Shown here: one piece after another, positions 1 through 7,692 of the stretch | Numbering within the stretch: the first letter of the stretch is position 1 | How the letters are laid out: the number at the start of each line of letters is the position of its first letter | NCBI RefSeq assembly: GCF_024112395.2 | Contig: NZ_CP078013.2 | Coordinates: forward strand, 2,046,001 to 2,110,000 | Length of the DNA stretch: 64,000 nt | Reading direction: 5' to 3' | Source: Pseudomonas pergaminensis | Lineage (GTDB): Bacteria > Pseudomonadota > Gammaproteobacteria > Pseudomonadales > Pseudomonadaceae | The notes under the pieces: model-generated | Database searches by the model: none | What the model saw: the letters and a program-made list of their open reading frames with translations, nothing else | What the model was told of the DNA's origin: nothing | Translations under genes and position numbers: made by a program

Positions 1-140
1 TGAAGAAATTCCAATGGGCCTCCAAGGATGAAATCGGCGAAGTCATGCTGGCGATTCAAGAAGGCGCCAAGCCTGATGCAGCGGCCAAGGATTGGGTCGC
101 CAAGCACCCTGAGCGTGTCGCCGAGTGGACCGGTAAGTAA
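1..140 (+). CDS. C-terminus of a glycine betaine/choline-type ABC transporter substrate-binding protein (partial)
   Basis: An open frame enters from the left edge and stops with TAA at 138-140, giving about 46 residues. The tail reads KKFQWASKDEIGEVMLAI and later AAKDWVAKHPERVAEW, which looks like the C-terminal helices of ProX/ChoX/CbcX-type periplasmic binding proteins, where a Trp-containing segment precedes the end. Such proteins capture quaternary amines for an ABC importer. Only the last part is visible, so the substrate and family are inference; another type of binding protein remains possible. Confidence 0.55.
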   Translation, partial: KKFQWASKDEIGEVMLAIQEGAKPDAAAKDWVAKHPERVAEWTGK

Positions 141-171
141 CCAATAACCGGTAGAAAGTACGCCGCAGACC

Positions 172-268
172 TAATGTGGGGGCGGGCTTGCTCGCGAAAG
201 CAGTGTGTCAGTCGATGCATAAGTTGACTGAACCACTGCATTCGCAAGCAAGCCCGCTCCCACATTTT
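172..268. repeat. REP pair (inverted, GGAGCGGGCTTGC type)
   Basis: Two REP sequences face each other: GGGGGCGGGCTTGCTCGCGA at about 177-196 and its inverted counterpart TTCGCAAGCAAGCCCGCTCC at 241-260, separated by about 45 bases. This is the arrangement of a Pseudomonas REPIN. Transcribed, it would form a long hairpin after the binding-protein gene and could protect or end its mRNA. Apart from this pair I see no gene in 141-424; 300-424 is the probable promoter and leader of yjcH. Confidence 0.85.
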
Positions 269-424
269 TTCGCCTGTATTTCAGGCTGCTGTTTATTTGT
301 TCGCCGCAAAACTTGCGAAGTTGCTATCTCCTTCTACTACTAAGGTCGTCTGGAACCTCTACGGCAGCCGCATACAGTGGATACGTTCCAATAATAAAAA
401 AGCTGTGCTGCGAGGATAAAAACA

Positions 425-736
425 ATGAACGACAGCATTTACCTCTCGATTCAAAACAGCCCGCGTTTCAAGGAGCTGGTGAGAAAAAGGGAAAGGTTCG
501 CCTGGATTCTCTCGGCGATCATGCTAGGGCTTTACTCCGCTTTCATCCTGTTGATTGCCTATGGGCCACAAGTACTGGGGGCCAAGCTCAGCCCCGGTTC
601 GTCGATTACCTGGGGCATTCCCCTGGGCGTCGGGCTGATTGTGTCCGCCTTCATCCTGACCGGCATCTACGTGCGCCGGGCCAATGGCGAGTTTGACGAC
701 CTGAACAATGCGATTCTCAAGGAGGCTGCGCAATGA
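425..736 (+). CDS. yjcH: DUF485 inner-membrane protein YjcH
   Basis: A 103-residue protein of the DUF485 family, the small membrane partner nearly always encoded just before the acetate permease. Two transmembrane segments are visible, at about residues 25-48 and 60-83, with a charged N-terminus and an acidic C-terminal tail. A GAGGAT ribosome site lies about 8 bases before the ATG. The stop overlaps the actP start by four bases (ATGA), so the two are translationally coupled. The biochemical role of YjcH is not established; a function with ActP is inferred from this conserved pairing. Confidence 0.93.
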   Translation: MNDSIYLSIQNSPRFKELVRKRERFAWILSAIMLGLYSAFILLIAYGPQVLGAKLSPGSSITWGIPLGVGLIVSAFILTGIYVRRANGEFDDLNNAILKEAAQ

Positions 737-2391
737 TCCGGCGTCTACTGGCAGTATTCGGCGCTTCGCTCTTTGCCCCGGCCGTTTGGGCGGCGGACGC
801 ATTGACCGGTGAAGTGCACAAGCAACCCCTGAACGTTTCCGCCATCGTGATGTTCGTCGCGTTCGTCGGCGCCACCCTGTGCATCACCTACTGGGCCTCC
901 AAGCGCAACAAGTCGGCGGCCGACTACTATGCGGCCGGCGGCAAGATCACCGGTTTCCAGAACGGCCTGGCGATTGCCGGTGACTACATGTCGGCGGCGT
1001 CCTTCCTGGGGATTTCCGCGCTGGTCTACACCTCTGGTTATGACGGCCTGATCTACTCGATCGGCTTCCTGGTGGGCTGGCCGATCATTCTGTTCCTGAT
1101 CGCCGAGCGCCTGCGTAACCTGGGCAAGTACACCTTTGCCGACGTGGCGTCCTATCGCTTGGGGCAGACCCAGATTCGCAGCCTCTCGGCCTGTGGCTCG
1201 CTGGTGGTGGTGGCGTTCTACCTGATCGCGCAGATGGTCGGTGCGGGCAAGCTGATTCAGCTGCTGTTCGGCCTGGACTACCACGTTGCGGTGATCCTGG
1301 TCGGTATCTTGATGGTGATGTATGTACTGTTCGGCGGCATGCTGGCGACCACCTGGGTACAGATCATCAAGGCTGTATTGCTGCTGTCCGGTGCCTCGTT
1401 CATGGCACTGATGGTGATGAAGCACGTCAACTTCGACTTCAATACCCTGTTCTCCGAGGCGATCAAGGTTCACCCTAAAGGTGAGGCGATCATGAGCCCC
1501 GGCGGCTTGGTGAAAGACCCGATTTCCGCGTTCTCCCTCGGGCTTGCGCTGATGTTCGGTACGGCTGGCCTGCCACACATCCTGATGCGCTTCTTTACCG
1601 TCAGCGACGCTAAAGAAGCGCGTAAGAGCGTGTTCTATGCCACTGGTTTCATCGGTTACTTCTACATCCTGACCTTCATCATTGGCTTTGGCGCGATCCT
1701 GCTGGTCAGCACCAACCCGGCGTTCAAGGATGCGGCAGGCGCCTTGCTGGGCGGCAACAACATGGCGGCGGTGCACCTGGCCAATGCGGTGGGTGGCAGT
1801 ATCTTCCTGGGCTTCATCTCGGCCGTGGCCTTCGCCACCATCCTCGCGGTGGTTGCCGGCTTGACCCTGGCCGGTGCGTCGGCGGTGTCCCATGACCTGT
1901 ACGCCAGCGTGATCAAGAAAGGCAAGGCCAACGACAAGGATGAGATTCGCGTTTCGAAAATCACCACCGTTGCCTTGGGCGTCCTGGCGATTGGCCTGGG
2001 TATCCTGTTCGAAAGCCAGAACATCGCGTTCATGGTTGGCCTGGCGTTCTCCATTGCCGCCAGCTGTAACTTCCCGGTGCTGCTGCTTTCCATGTACTGG
2101 AAAAACCTCACCACTCGTGGCGCGATGATTGGCGGCTGGCTGGGCTTGATCAGTGCCGTTGGCCTGATGGTGCTGGGCCCGACCATCTGGGTCTCGATCC
2201 TGCACCATGAAAAAGCCATCTTCCCTTATGAGTACCCGGCGCTGTTCTCGATGATCATTGCGTTCGTCGGCATCTGGTTCTTCTCCATTACCGACAAGTC
2301 GGCGGCAGCAGAGAAAGAGCGTGCGCTGTACTTCCCGCAGTTTGTGCGTTCGCAAACTGGCCTGGGGTCGAGTGGGGCGGTTTCTCACTAA
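733..2391 (+). CDS. actP: Cation/acetate symporter ActP
   Basis: A 552-residue sodium:solute symporter family (SSS) protein. It begins with a cleavable-looking hydrophobic segment ending near AVWAAD (residue 22), followed by about 13 membrane spans. The early motif [20 protein letters not shown] and the segment [11 protein letters not shown] are typical of ActP. It imports acetate and other short carboxylates with a cation so that acetyl-CoA synthetase can feed the TCA cycle. It overlaps yjcH by four bases and is followed by a strong intrinsic terminator. Confidence 0.96.
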   Translation: MIRRLLAVFGASLFAPAVWAADALTGEVHKQPLNVSAIVMFVAFVGATLCITYWASKRNKSAADYYAAGGKITGFQNGLAIAGDYMSAASFLGISALVYTSGYDGLIYSIGFLVGWPIILFLIAERLRNLGKYTFADVASYRLGQTQIRSLSACGSLVVVAFYLIAQMVGAGKLIQLLFGLDYHVAVILVGILMVMYVLFGGMLATTWVQIIKAVLLLSGASFMALMVMKHVNFDFNTLFSEAIKVHPKGEAIMSPGGLVKDPISAFSLGLALMFGTAGLPHILMRFFTVSDAKEARKSVFYATGFIGYFYILTFIIGFGAILLVSTNPAFKDAAGALLGGNNMAAVHLANAVGGSIFLGFISAVAFATILAVVAGLTLAGASAVSHDLYASVIKKGKANDKDEIRVSKITTVALGVLAIGLGILFESQNIAFMVGLAFSIAASCNFPVLLLSMYWKNLTTRGAMIGGWLGLISAVGLMVLGPTIWVSILHHEKAIFPYEYPALFSMIIAFVGIWFFSITDKSAAAEKERALYFPQFVRSQTGLGSSGAVSH

Positions 2392-2410
2392 GGTCGTAGC
2401 TGGATAGGAA

Positions 2411-2443
2411 AAAACCCCGGTCGAAAGGCCGGGGTATTTTTTT
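2411..2443 (+). terminator. Intrinsic terminator after actP
   Basis: The hairpin ACCCCGG-TCGAAAG-CCGGGGT is followed by a run of T residues, 20 bases after the actP stop. This is a standard rho-independent terminator for yjcH-actP. Confidence 0.93.
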
Positions 2444-2498
2444 GTCTATAAATTAGGGATTGATCTGACAAAACTGTTTCTCAAATCCTGCACAAATA

Positions 2499-2529
2499 AA
2501 AACGGCCTCCGTTAAGGGAGGCCGTTTTC
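2499..2529 (-). terminator. Intrinsic terminator of gltA
   Basis: The stem AACGGCCTCC/GGGAGGCCGTT with loop GTTAA is followed by T residues when read on the minus strand. It lies about 20 bases beyond the gltA stop. Confidence 0.92.
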
Positions 2530-2547
2530 AGTGCAACTAAGCGATGC

Positions 2548-3837
2548 TTACTTGCGATCTTCCAGCTTGGTGATGTCACGCGACTCGTAGCCGGTGTACA
2601 GCTGGCGTGGGCGGCCAATCTTGTACGGGCTGGAGAGCATTTCTTTCCAGTGGGAGATCCAGCCCACGGTCCGCGCCAGGGCGAAGATCACGGTGAACAT
2701 GCTGGTTGGAATGCCGATCGCCTTGAGGATGATCCCCGAGTAGAAGTCGACGTTCGGGTACAGCGAGCGTTCGATGAAGTACGGGTCGGTCAGGGCGATC
2801 TCTTCCAGGCGCATGGCCAGTTCGAGTTGCGGATCGTTCTTGATGCCCAGTTCCTTCAACACTTCGTCGCAGGTCTGCTTCATGACGGTGGCGCGTGGGT
2901 CGCGGTTCTTGTAGACCCGGTGACCGAAGCCCATCAACTTGAACGGATCGTTCTTGTCCTTGGCCTTGGCGATGAACTTGTCGATGTTCGAGACATCGCC
3001 GATTTCATCGAGCATGGTCAATACGGCTTCGTTCGCACCGCCGTGGGCAGGGCCCCAAAGTGCGGCGATACCGGCGGCGATACAGGCGAACGGGTTGGCA
3101 CCCGAAGAGCCTGCCAGGCGGACGGTAGAGGTGGATGCGTTCTGCTCGTGGTCGGCGTGGAGGATGAAGATCCGGTCCATGGCCTTGGCAAGCGTCGGGC
3201 TGATCGGTTTGATCTCGCACGGCGTGTTGAACATCATGTGCAGGAAGTTTTCCGCGTACGTCAGGTCGTTGCGCGGGTACATCATGGGTTGACCCATGGA
3301 GTACTTGTAAACCATTGCGGCCAGGGTCGGCATCTTGGCAACCAGGCGGATCGCGGAGATTTCGCGATGCTGCGGGTTATTGATGTCGAGGGAGTCGTGA
3401 TAGAAGGCCGACAGGGCGCCGACCACGCCGCACATGACGGCCATCGGGTGGGCGTCGCGACGGAAGCCGTTGAAGAAGGTCTTCAACTGCTCGTGAACCA
3501 TGGTGTGGTTCTTCACGGTGCTGACGAACTGGGCTTTCTGCTCGGCTGTTGGCAGTTCGCCATTTAGCAGCAGGTAGCAGGTTTCCAGGTAGTCCGACTG
3601 TTCGGCGAGTTGCTCGATCGGGTAGCCGCGGTGAAGCAGAATGCCATTGTCACCATCGATATAGGTGATCTTCGACTCGCAAGAGGCGGTCGACATGAAG
3701 CCTGGGTCGAATGTGAAACGGCCCGTGGCCGTCAGGCCCCGTACGTCGATAACATCGGGACCAACGGTGCCGGTTAAAATGGGCAGCTCGACGGGGGCTG
3801 CGCCCTCGATGATCAACTGCGCTTTTTTGTCAGCCAT
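2548..3837 (-). CDS. gltA: Type II citrate synthase GltA
   Basis: A 429-residue hexameric-type citrate synthase that condenses acetyl-CoA with oxaloacetate, the entry step of the TCA cycle. The catalytic triad expected from the E. coli enzyme is in place: His265 in the [10 protein letters not shown] segment, His306 in [13 protein letters not shown] and Asp364 in PNVDFYSG. Length and N-terminal domain match type II (NADH-sensitive) enzymes. A GGAGGC ribosome site sits just upstream of the ATG. It is divergent from sdhC and has its own promoter and terminator. Confidence 0.98.
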   Translation of the reverse strand: MADKKAQLIIEGAAPVELPILTGTVGPDVIDVRGLTATGRFTFDPGFMSTASCESKITYIDGDNGILLHRGYPIEQLAEQSDYLETCYLLLNGELPTAEQKAQFVSTVKNHTMVHEQLKTFFNGFRRDAHPMAVMCGVVGALSAFYHDSLDINNPQHREISAIRLVAKMPTLAAMVYKYSMGQPMMYPRNDLTYAENFLHMMFNTPCEIKPISPTLAKAMDRIFILHADHEQNASTSTVRLAGSSGANPFACIAAGIAALWGPAHGGANEAVLTMLDEIGDVSNIDKFIAKAKDKNDPFKLMGFGHRVYKNRDPRATVMKQTCDEVLKELGIKNDPQLELAMRLEEIALTDPYFIERSLYPNVDFYSGIILKAIGIPTSMFTVIFALARTVGWISHWKEMLSSPYKIGRPRQLYTGYESRDITKLEDRK

Positions 3838-3895
3838 GTGGCCTCCTATTTATGCTTCAAATCATCAGACAGACCCCCCACGCAGGGCCCGCACC

Positions 3896-3923
3896 ACTAT
3901 ATTGATATAAATCCAGATGTCAA
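3896..3923 (-). promoter_or_regulatory. Sigma70-like promoter of gltA
   Basis: Read on the minus strand: TTGACA (3923-3918), a 16-base spacer, then TATAGT (3901-3896). This predicts a transcript start near 3889 and a leader of about 50 bases. The -35 box is a perfect match and the -10 box is 5 of 6. Confidence 0.8.
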
Positions 3924-4037
3924 TTTGCCTAAAGTCTTGCGCCAGAAGGCTTTAACCGTACTTTTTCCTCGAAATTGCCTGCCATTTACGCCTTTTATTC
4001 CTCCAGCGCAATCCGCTATTAGGGTGAGGAGTGCGCG

Positions 4038-4066
4038 TTGTCATTAGTAACCTAACTGTCTATACT
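4038..4066 (+). promoter_or_regulatory. Sigma70-like promoter of sdhCDAB
   Basis: TTGTCA (4038-4043), a 17-base spacer and TATACT (4061-4066), each close to consensus. The predicted start is near 4073, giving a leader of about 130 bases before sdhC. Together with the gltA promoter it accounts for most of the 364-base gltA-sdhC gap (3838-4201), in which I see no other gene. Confidence 0.8.
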
Positions 4067-4201
4067 CGGCCACCGACCGCCAAGGGCTTTTGGGCTTGCT
4101 TTCATTGGGGGTCGCACTCCCTGGGTGGTGCTTACCTGACCAGTGCACTCCCCAACAACTTTGCCCTGATTGTTAGGGGCTCTTCAGTGTGAAAAAAAGC
4201 C

Positions 4202-4576
4202 GTGAATAGCCAACGACCTGTAAACCTAGACCTAAGGACCATCAAACTCCCCATCACCGGCGTTACGTCGTTCCTGCACCGTGTTTCCGGCATCATCCTG
4301 TTCCTGGGCTTGGGCATCATGCTTTATGCATTGAGCAAATCCCTGGGTTCCGAGGAAGGATACGCCGAGGTGAAGGCATGCTTGACCAGCCCGCTGGCCA
4401 AGTTCGTAGCATGGGGCCTCCTGTCTTCTCTTCTGTATCACCTGGTAGCCGGTGTGCGCCACTTGATCATGGACATGGGCATCGGTGAGACGCTGGAAGG
4501 CGGCCGCCTGGGCTCGAAAATCATCATCGCCATTTCCGTGGTGCTGATCGTTCTGGCAGGAGTTTGGATATGGTAA
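4202..4576 (+). CDS. sdhC: Succinate dehydrogenase cytochrome b556 subunit SdhC
   Basis: A 124-residue membrane anchor of complex II with three transmembrane spans (about residues 26-48, 64-86 and 103-123). It contains SFLHRVSGI near residue 22 and the heme-ligand region SLLYHLVAGVRHLIMD. With SdhD it binds heme b and ubiquinone. A GTG start is used: it is the first start codon after the in-frame TGA at 4190-4192 and gives the N-terminus MNSQRPVNLDL expected for Pseudomonas. The stop overlaps the sdhD start by seven bases. Confidence 0.95.
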   Translation: MNSQRPVNLDLRTIKLPITGVTSFLHRVSGIILFLGLGIMLYALSKSLGSEEGYAEVKACLTSPLAKFVAWGLLSSLLYHLVAGVRHLIMDMGIGETLEGGRLGSKIIIAISVVLIVLAGVWIW

Positions 4577-4938
4577 CCAGCGTTACGAACCTTTCGCGTT
4601 CGGGCCTCTATGACTGGATGGCACAGCGTGTGTCTGCGGTCGTTCTCGCGGCTTATTTCATTTTCCTGATCGGATACCTCGTCGCAAACCCGGGCATCGG
4701 CTATGAGCAATGGCACGGCCTGTTTTCCCACAATGCGATGCGAATCTTCAGTCTGCTGGCCCTTGTTGCCCTGGGCGCACACGCCTGGGTAGGCATGTGG
4801 ACCATCGCGACCGACTACCTGACGCCGATGGCGCTGGGCAAGTCCGCGACTGCAGTACGTTTCCTCTTCCAGGCAGTATGCGGCGTCGCGATGTTCGCTT
4901 ACTTCGTCTGGGGTGTGCAGATTCTTTGGGGTATCTGA
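4570..4938 (+). CDS. sdhD: Succinate dehydrogenase membrane anchor SdhD
   Basis: A 122-residue second anchor of complex II with three hydrophobic spans and a His in the second span (ALGAHAWVGMW), the position of a heme ligand in the E. coli protein. I use the ATG at 4570 (MVTSVTNLSRSGLYDWMAQR). The upstream in-frame TTG at 4564 would add only two residues and lies deeper in sdhC. sdhA follows after three bases, as expected for a coupled operon. Confidence 0.95.
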   Translation: MVTSVTNLSRSGLYDWMAQRVSAVVLAAYFIFLIGYLVANPGIGYEQWHGLFSHNAMRIFSLLALVALGAHAWVGMWTIATDYLTPMALGKSATAVRFLFQAVCGVAMFAYFVWGVQILWGI

Positions 4939-4941
4939 TTC

Positions 4942-6714
4942 ATGGCTAACATTCCAACTATTTCATTCGACGCCATCATTATTGGTGGCGGCGGTGCTGG
5001 CATGCGCGCTGCGCTGCAGCTGGCCCAGGGCGGTCACAAGACTGCCGTGATCACCAAGGTGTTCCCGACCCGTTCCCACACCGTATCGGCCCAGGGTGGC
5101 ATCACCTGCGCCATTGCCTCCGCCGACCCGAACGATGACTGGCGCTGGCACATGTACGATACCGTCAAGGGTTCCGACTACATCGGTGACCAGGACGCTA
5201 TCGAATACATGTGTCAGGAAGGCCCGGCCGCGGTGTTCGAGCTGGACCACATGGGTCTGCCGTTCTCCCGTACCGAGCAAGGCCGTATCTACCAGCGTCC
5301 ATTCGGCGGCCAGTCGAAGGATTACGGTAAAGGCGGGCAGGCTGCCCGTACCTGCGCCGCGTCCGACCGTACCGGTCACGCGCTGCTGCACACCCTTTAT
5401 CAGGGCAACCTGAAAGCCGGTACCACGTTCCTGAACGAGTACTACGCGGTCGACCTGGTGAAGAACGCACAAGGCGAGTTCGTTGGTGTAATCGCCATCT
5501 GCATCGAAACCGGCGAAACCACCTACATCCGCGCCAAGGCTACCGTGCTGGCGACGGGCGGTGCAGGCCGTATCTACGCGTCGACCACCAACGCCCTGAT
5601 CAACACTGGCGACGGCGTTGGCATGGCACTGCGTGCTGGCGTACCGGTGCAAGACATCGAAATGTGGCAGTTCCACCCAACCGGCATTGCCGGCGCCGGT
5701 GTACTGGTTACAGAAGGTTGCCGTGGTGAAGGCGGTTACCTGATCAACAAGCACGGCGAGCGTTTCATGGAGCGTTACGCTCCGAACGCGAAAGACCTTG
5801 CTGGTCGTGACGTTGTGGCTCGTTCGATGGTTAAAGAAATCATCGCCGGCAACGGCTGTGGCCCGAATGGCGACCACGTACTGCTGAAGCTCGATCACCT
5901 CGGCGAAGAAGTCCTGCACAGCCGCCTGCCAGGTATCTGCGAGCTGTCCAAGACCTTTGCCCACGTTGACCCGGTGGTTGCTCCGGTTCCGGTTGTTCCG
6001 ACTTGCCACTACATGATGGGCGGCGTGCCGACCAACATTCATGGCCAGGCGATCACCCAGAACGCCGAAGGCGAGGACGAGATCATCCACGGTCTGTTCG
6101 CTGTAGGCGAAGTGGCGTGCGTATCGGTTCACGGTGCCAACCGCTTGGGCGGCAACTCGCTGCTCGACCTGGTGGTCTTCGGCCGTGCCGCCGGCCTGCA
6201 CCTGGAAAAGGCGCTGACCGACGGCATCGAATACGACGACGCTACCGACGCCAACATCGAGGCCGCCCTAGCGCGCCTGAACGCTCTGAACGAGCGCACT
6301 GATGGCGAAGACGTGGCTACCCTGCGTCGCGAGCTGCAAAGCTGCATGCAGAACTACTTCGGTGTATTCCGTACCGGCGAATACATGCAGAAGGGTATCG
6401 CCCAGCTGGCTGACCTGCGCAAGCGCATCGCCAACGTCAAGATCAACGATAAGAGCCAGGCGTTCAACACCGCTCGTATCGAAGCCCTTGAACTGCAAAA
6501 CCTGCTGGAAGTGGCTGAAGCGACCGCAATCGCCGCCGAGGTTCGTAAGGAATCCCGTGGTGCCCACGCCCGTGAAGACTTTGAAGATCGCGACGACGAA
6601 AACTGGCTGTGCCACACCCTGTACTTCCCGGGTGACAAGCGCGTGACCAAGCGTGCCGTGAACTTCTCGCCGAAGACGGTTCCGACGTTTGAACCGAAGA
6701 TTCGGACTTACTAA
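4942..6714 (+). CDS. sdhA: Succinate dehydrogenase flavoprotein subunit SdhA
   Basis: A 590-residue subunit that oxidises succinate to fumarate on covalently bound FAD. The N-terminal dinucleotide motif [14 protein letters not shown] is followed by [11 protein letters not shown], whose His46 is the expected FAD attachment site. The active-site region includes FHPTGI and later [18 protein letters not shown]. Full length for the family. It lies between sdhD (three bases before) and sdhB. Confidence 0.98.
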   Translation: MANIPTISFDAIIIGGGGAGMRAALQLAQGGHKTAVITKVFPTRSHTVSAQGGITCAIASADPNDDWRWHMYDTVKGSDYIGDQDAIEYMCQEGPAAVFELDHMGLPFSRTEQGRIYQRPFGGQSKDYGKGGQAARTCAASDRTGHALLHTLYQGNLKAGTTFLNEYYAVDLVKNAQGEFVGVIAICIETGETTYIRAKATVLATGGAGRIYASTTNALINTGDGVGMALRAGVPVQDIEMWQFHPTGIAGAGVLVTEGCRGEGGYLINKHGERFMERYAPNAKDLAGRDVVARSMVKEIIAGNGCGPNGDHVLLKLDHLGEEVLHSRLPGICELSKTFAHVDPVVAPVPVVPTCHYMMGGVPTNIHGQAITQNAEGEDEIIHGLFAVGEVACVSVHGANRLGGNSLLDLVVFGRAAGLHLEKALTDGIEYDDATDANIEAALARLNALNERTDGEDVATLRRELQSCMQNYFGVFRTGEYMQKGIAQLADLRKRIANVKINDKSQAFNTARIEALELQNLLEVAEATAIAAEVRKESRGAHAREDFEDRDDENWLCHTLYFPGDKRVTKRAVNFSPKTVPTFEPKIRTY

Positions 6715-6725
6715 GGGTGGCTGCC

Positions 6726-7430
6726 ATGTTGAAAGTCAGTGTTTATCGCTACAACCCTGATCAGGACGCTGCGCCGTTCATGCAGGAATTCCAGGTCGAT
6801 ACCGGTGGTAAAGACCTGATGGTGCTGGATGTATTGGCACTGATCAAAGAGCAGGACGAAGGTTTCTCCTATCGTCGCTCTTGCCGTGAAGGTGTGTGCG
6901 GTTCCGACGGCATGAACATCAACGGCAAAAACGGCCTGGCGTGCATCACGCCGCTGTCCGCCGTCGTTAAAGGCAACAAGCTGATCGTTCGTCCTCTGCC
7001 AGGTTTGCCGGTTATCCGTGACCTGGTCGTCGATATGAGCATCTTCTACAAGCAATACGAGAAAGTTAAGCCGTTCCTGCAGAACGATACGCCGGCTCCG
7101 GCCATCGAGCGTCTGCAGTCCCCGGAAGAGCGCGAGAAGCTCGACGGTCTGTACGAGTGCATCCTGTGCGCTTGCTGCTCGACTTCGTGCCCGTCCTTCT
7201 GGTGGAACCCGGACAAGTTCCTGGGCCCAGCTGCCCTGCTGCAAGCGTACCGCTTCCTGGCAGACAGCCGTGATACCAAGACGTCCGAGCGTCTGGCTTC
7301 GCTGGATGACCCGTTCAGCGTATTCCGCTGCCGCGGGATCATGAACTGCGTCAACGTATGTCCCAAAGGCCTGAACCCGACTAAGGCCATTGGTCACATC
7401 CGTAACATGCTGCTGCAGAGCGGCGTGTAA
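6726..7430 (+). CDS. sdhB: Succinate dehydrogenase iron-sulfur subunit SdhB
   Basis: A 234-residue electron-transfer subunit linking FAD to ubiquinone. All three cluster motifs are present: 2Fe-2S (SCREGVCGSDGMNINGKNGL, then AC), 4Fe-4S (CILCACCSTSCPSFWW) and 3Fe-4S (CRGIMNCVNVCPKG). The ATG at 6726 is preferred because AAGGG at about 6713-6717 is correctly spaced and the product starts MLKVSVYRYNPDQD. An in-frame GTG at 6717 would add three residues. Confidence 0.97.
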   Translation: MLKVSVYRYNPDQDAAPFMQEFQVDTGGKDLMVLDVLALIKEQDEGFSYRRSCREGVCGSDGMNINGKNGLACITPLSAVVKGNKLIVRPLPGLPVIRDLVVDMSIFYKQYEKVKPFLQNDTPAPAIERLQSPEEREKLDGLYECILCACCSTSCPSFWWNPDKFLGPAALLQAYRFLADSRDTKTSERLASLDDPFSVFRCRGIMNCVNVCPKGLNPTKAIGHIRNMLLQSGV

Positions 7431-7470
7431 CCGACGTTGTAGTAAAGGCAGGACCGTTGTGCCCGTAAAT

Positions 7471-7506
7471 GCTACGGCGCAGGCTTCAACCGGCGCCGTA
7501 GTTTTA
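7471..7506 (+). terminator. Hairpin with T-tract between sdhB and sucA
   Basis: The perfect 9-bp stem CTACGGCGC (7472-7480) / GCGCCGTAG (7493-7501) is followed by TTTTAACTT. It has the form of an intrinsic terminator and would separate sdhCDAB from sucAB at least partly. The rest of the 262-base gap (7507-7692) holds the sucA leader; I did not find a convincing promoter by eye. Confidence 0.7.
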
Positions 7507-7692
7507 ACTTGAGCAGCGACTTACAAAGCCGCGGCTCTTATTTTGAAGAAATGAGACAAGCAGGGGCATTCGGGTTGGTACCCGAACTATCAGCGTGATC
7601 CTAAGTGGCTTGTTTTGGTCGCTGCACTTGGCCTTTTGCAAGCAAACTCGGTGTTTTCGCCGGTGGTGTCCCCAAATCGAGGGTGACCAAGC

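Noticed and set aside
745-2388. A 547-codon minus-strand frame
   Set aside because: Antisense shadow of actP; the translation is rich in Gln, His and Arg with no membrane or enzyme motif.
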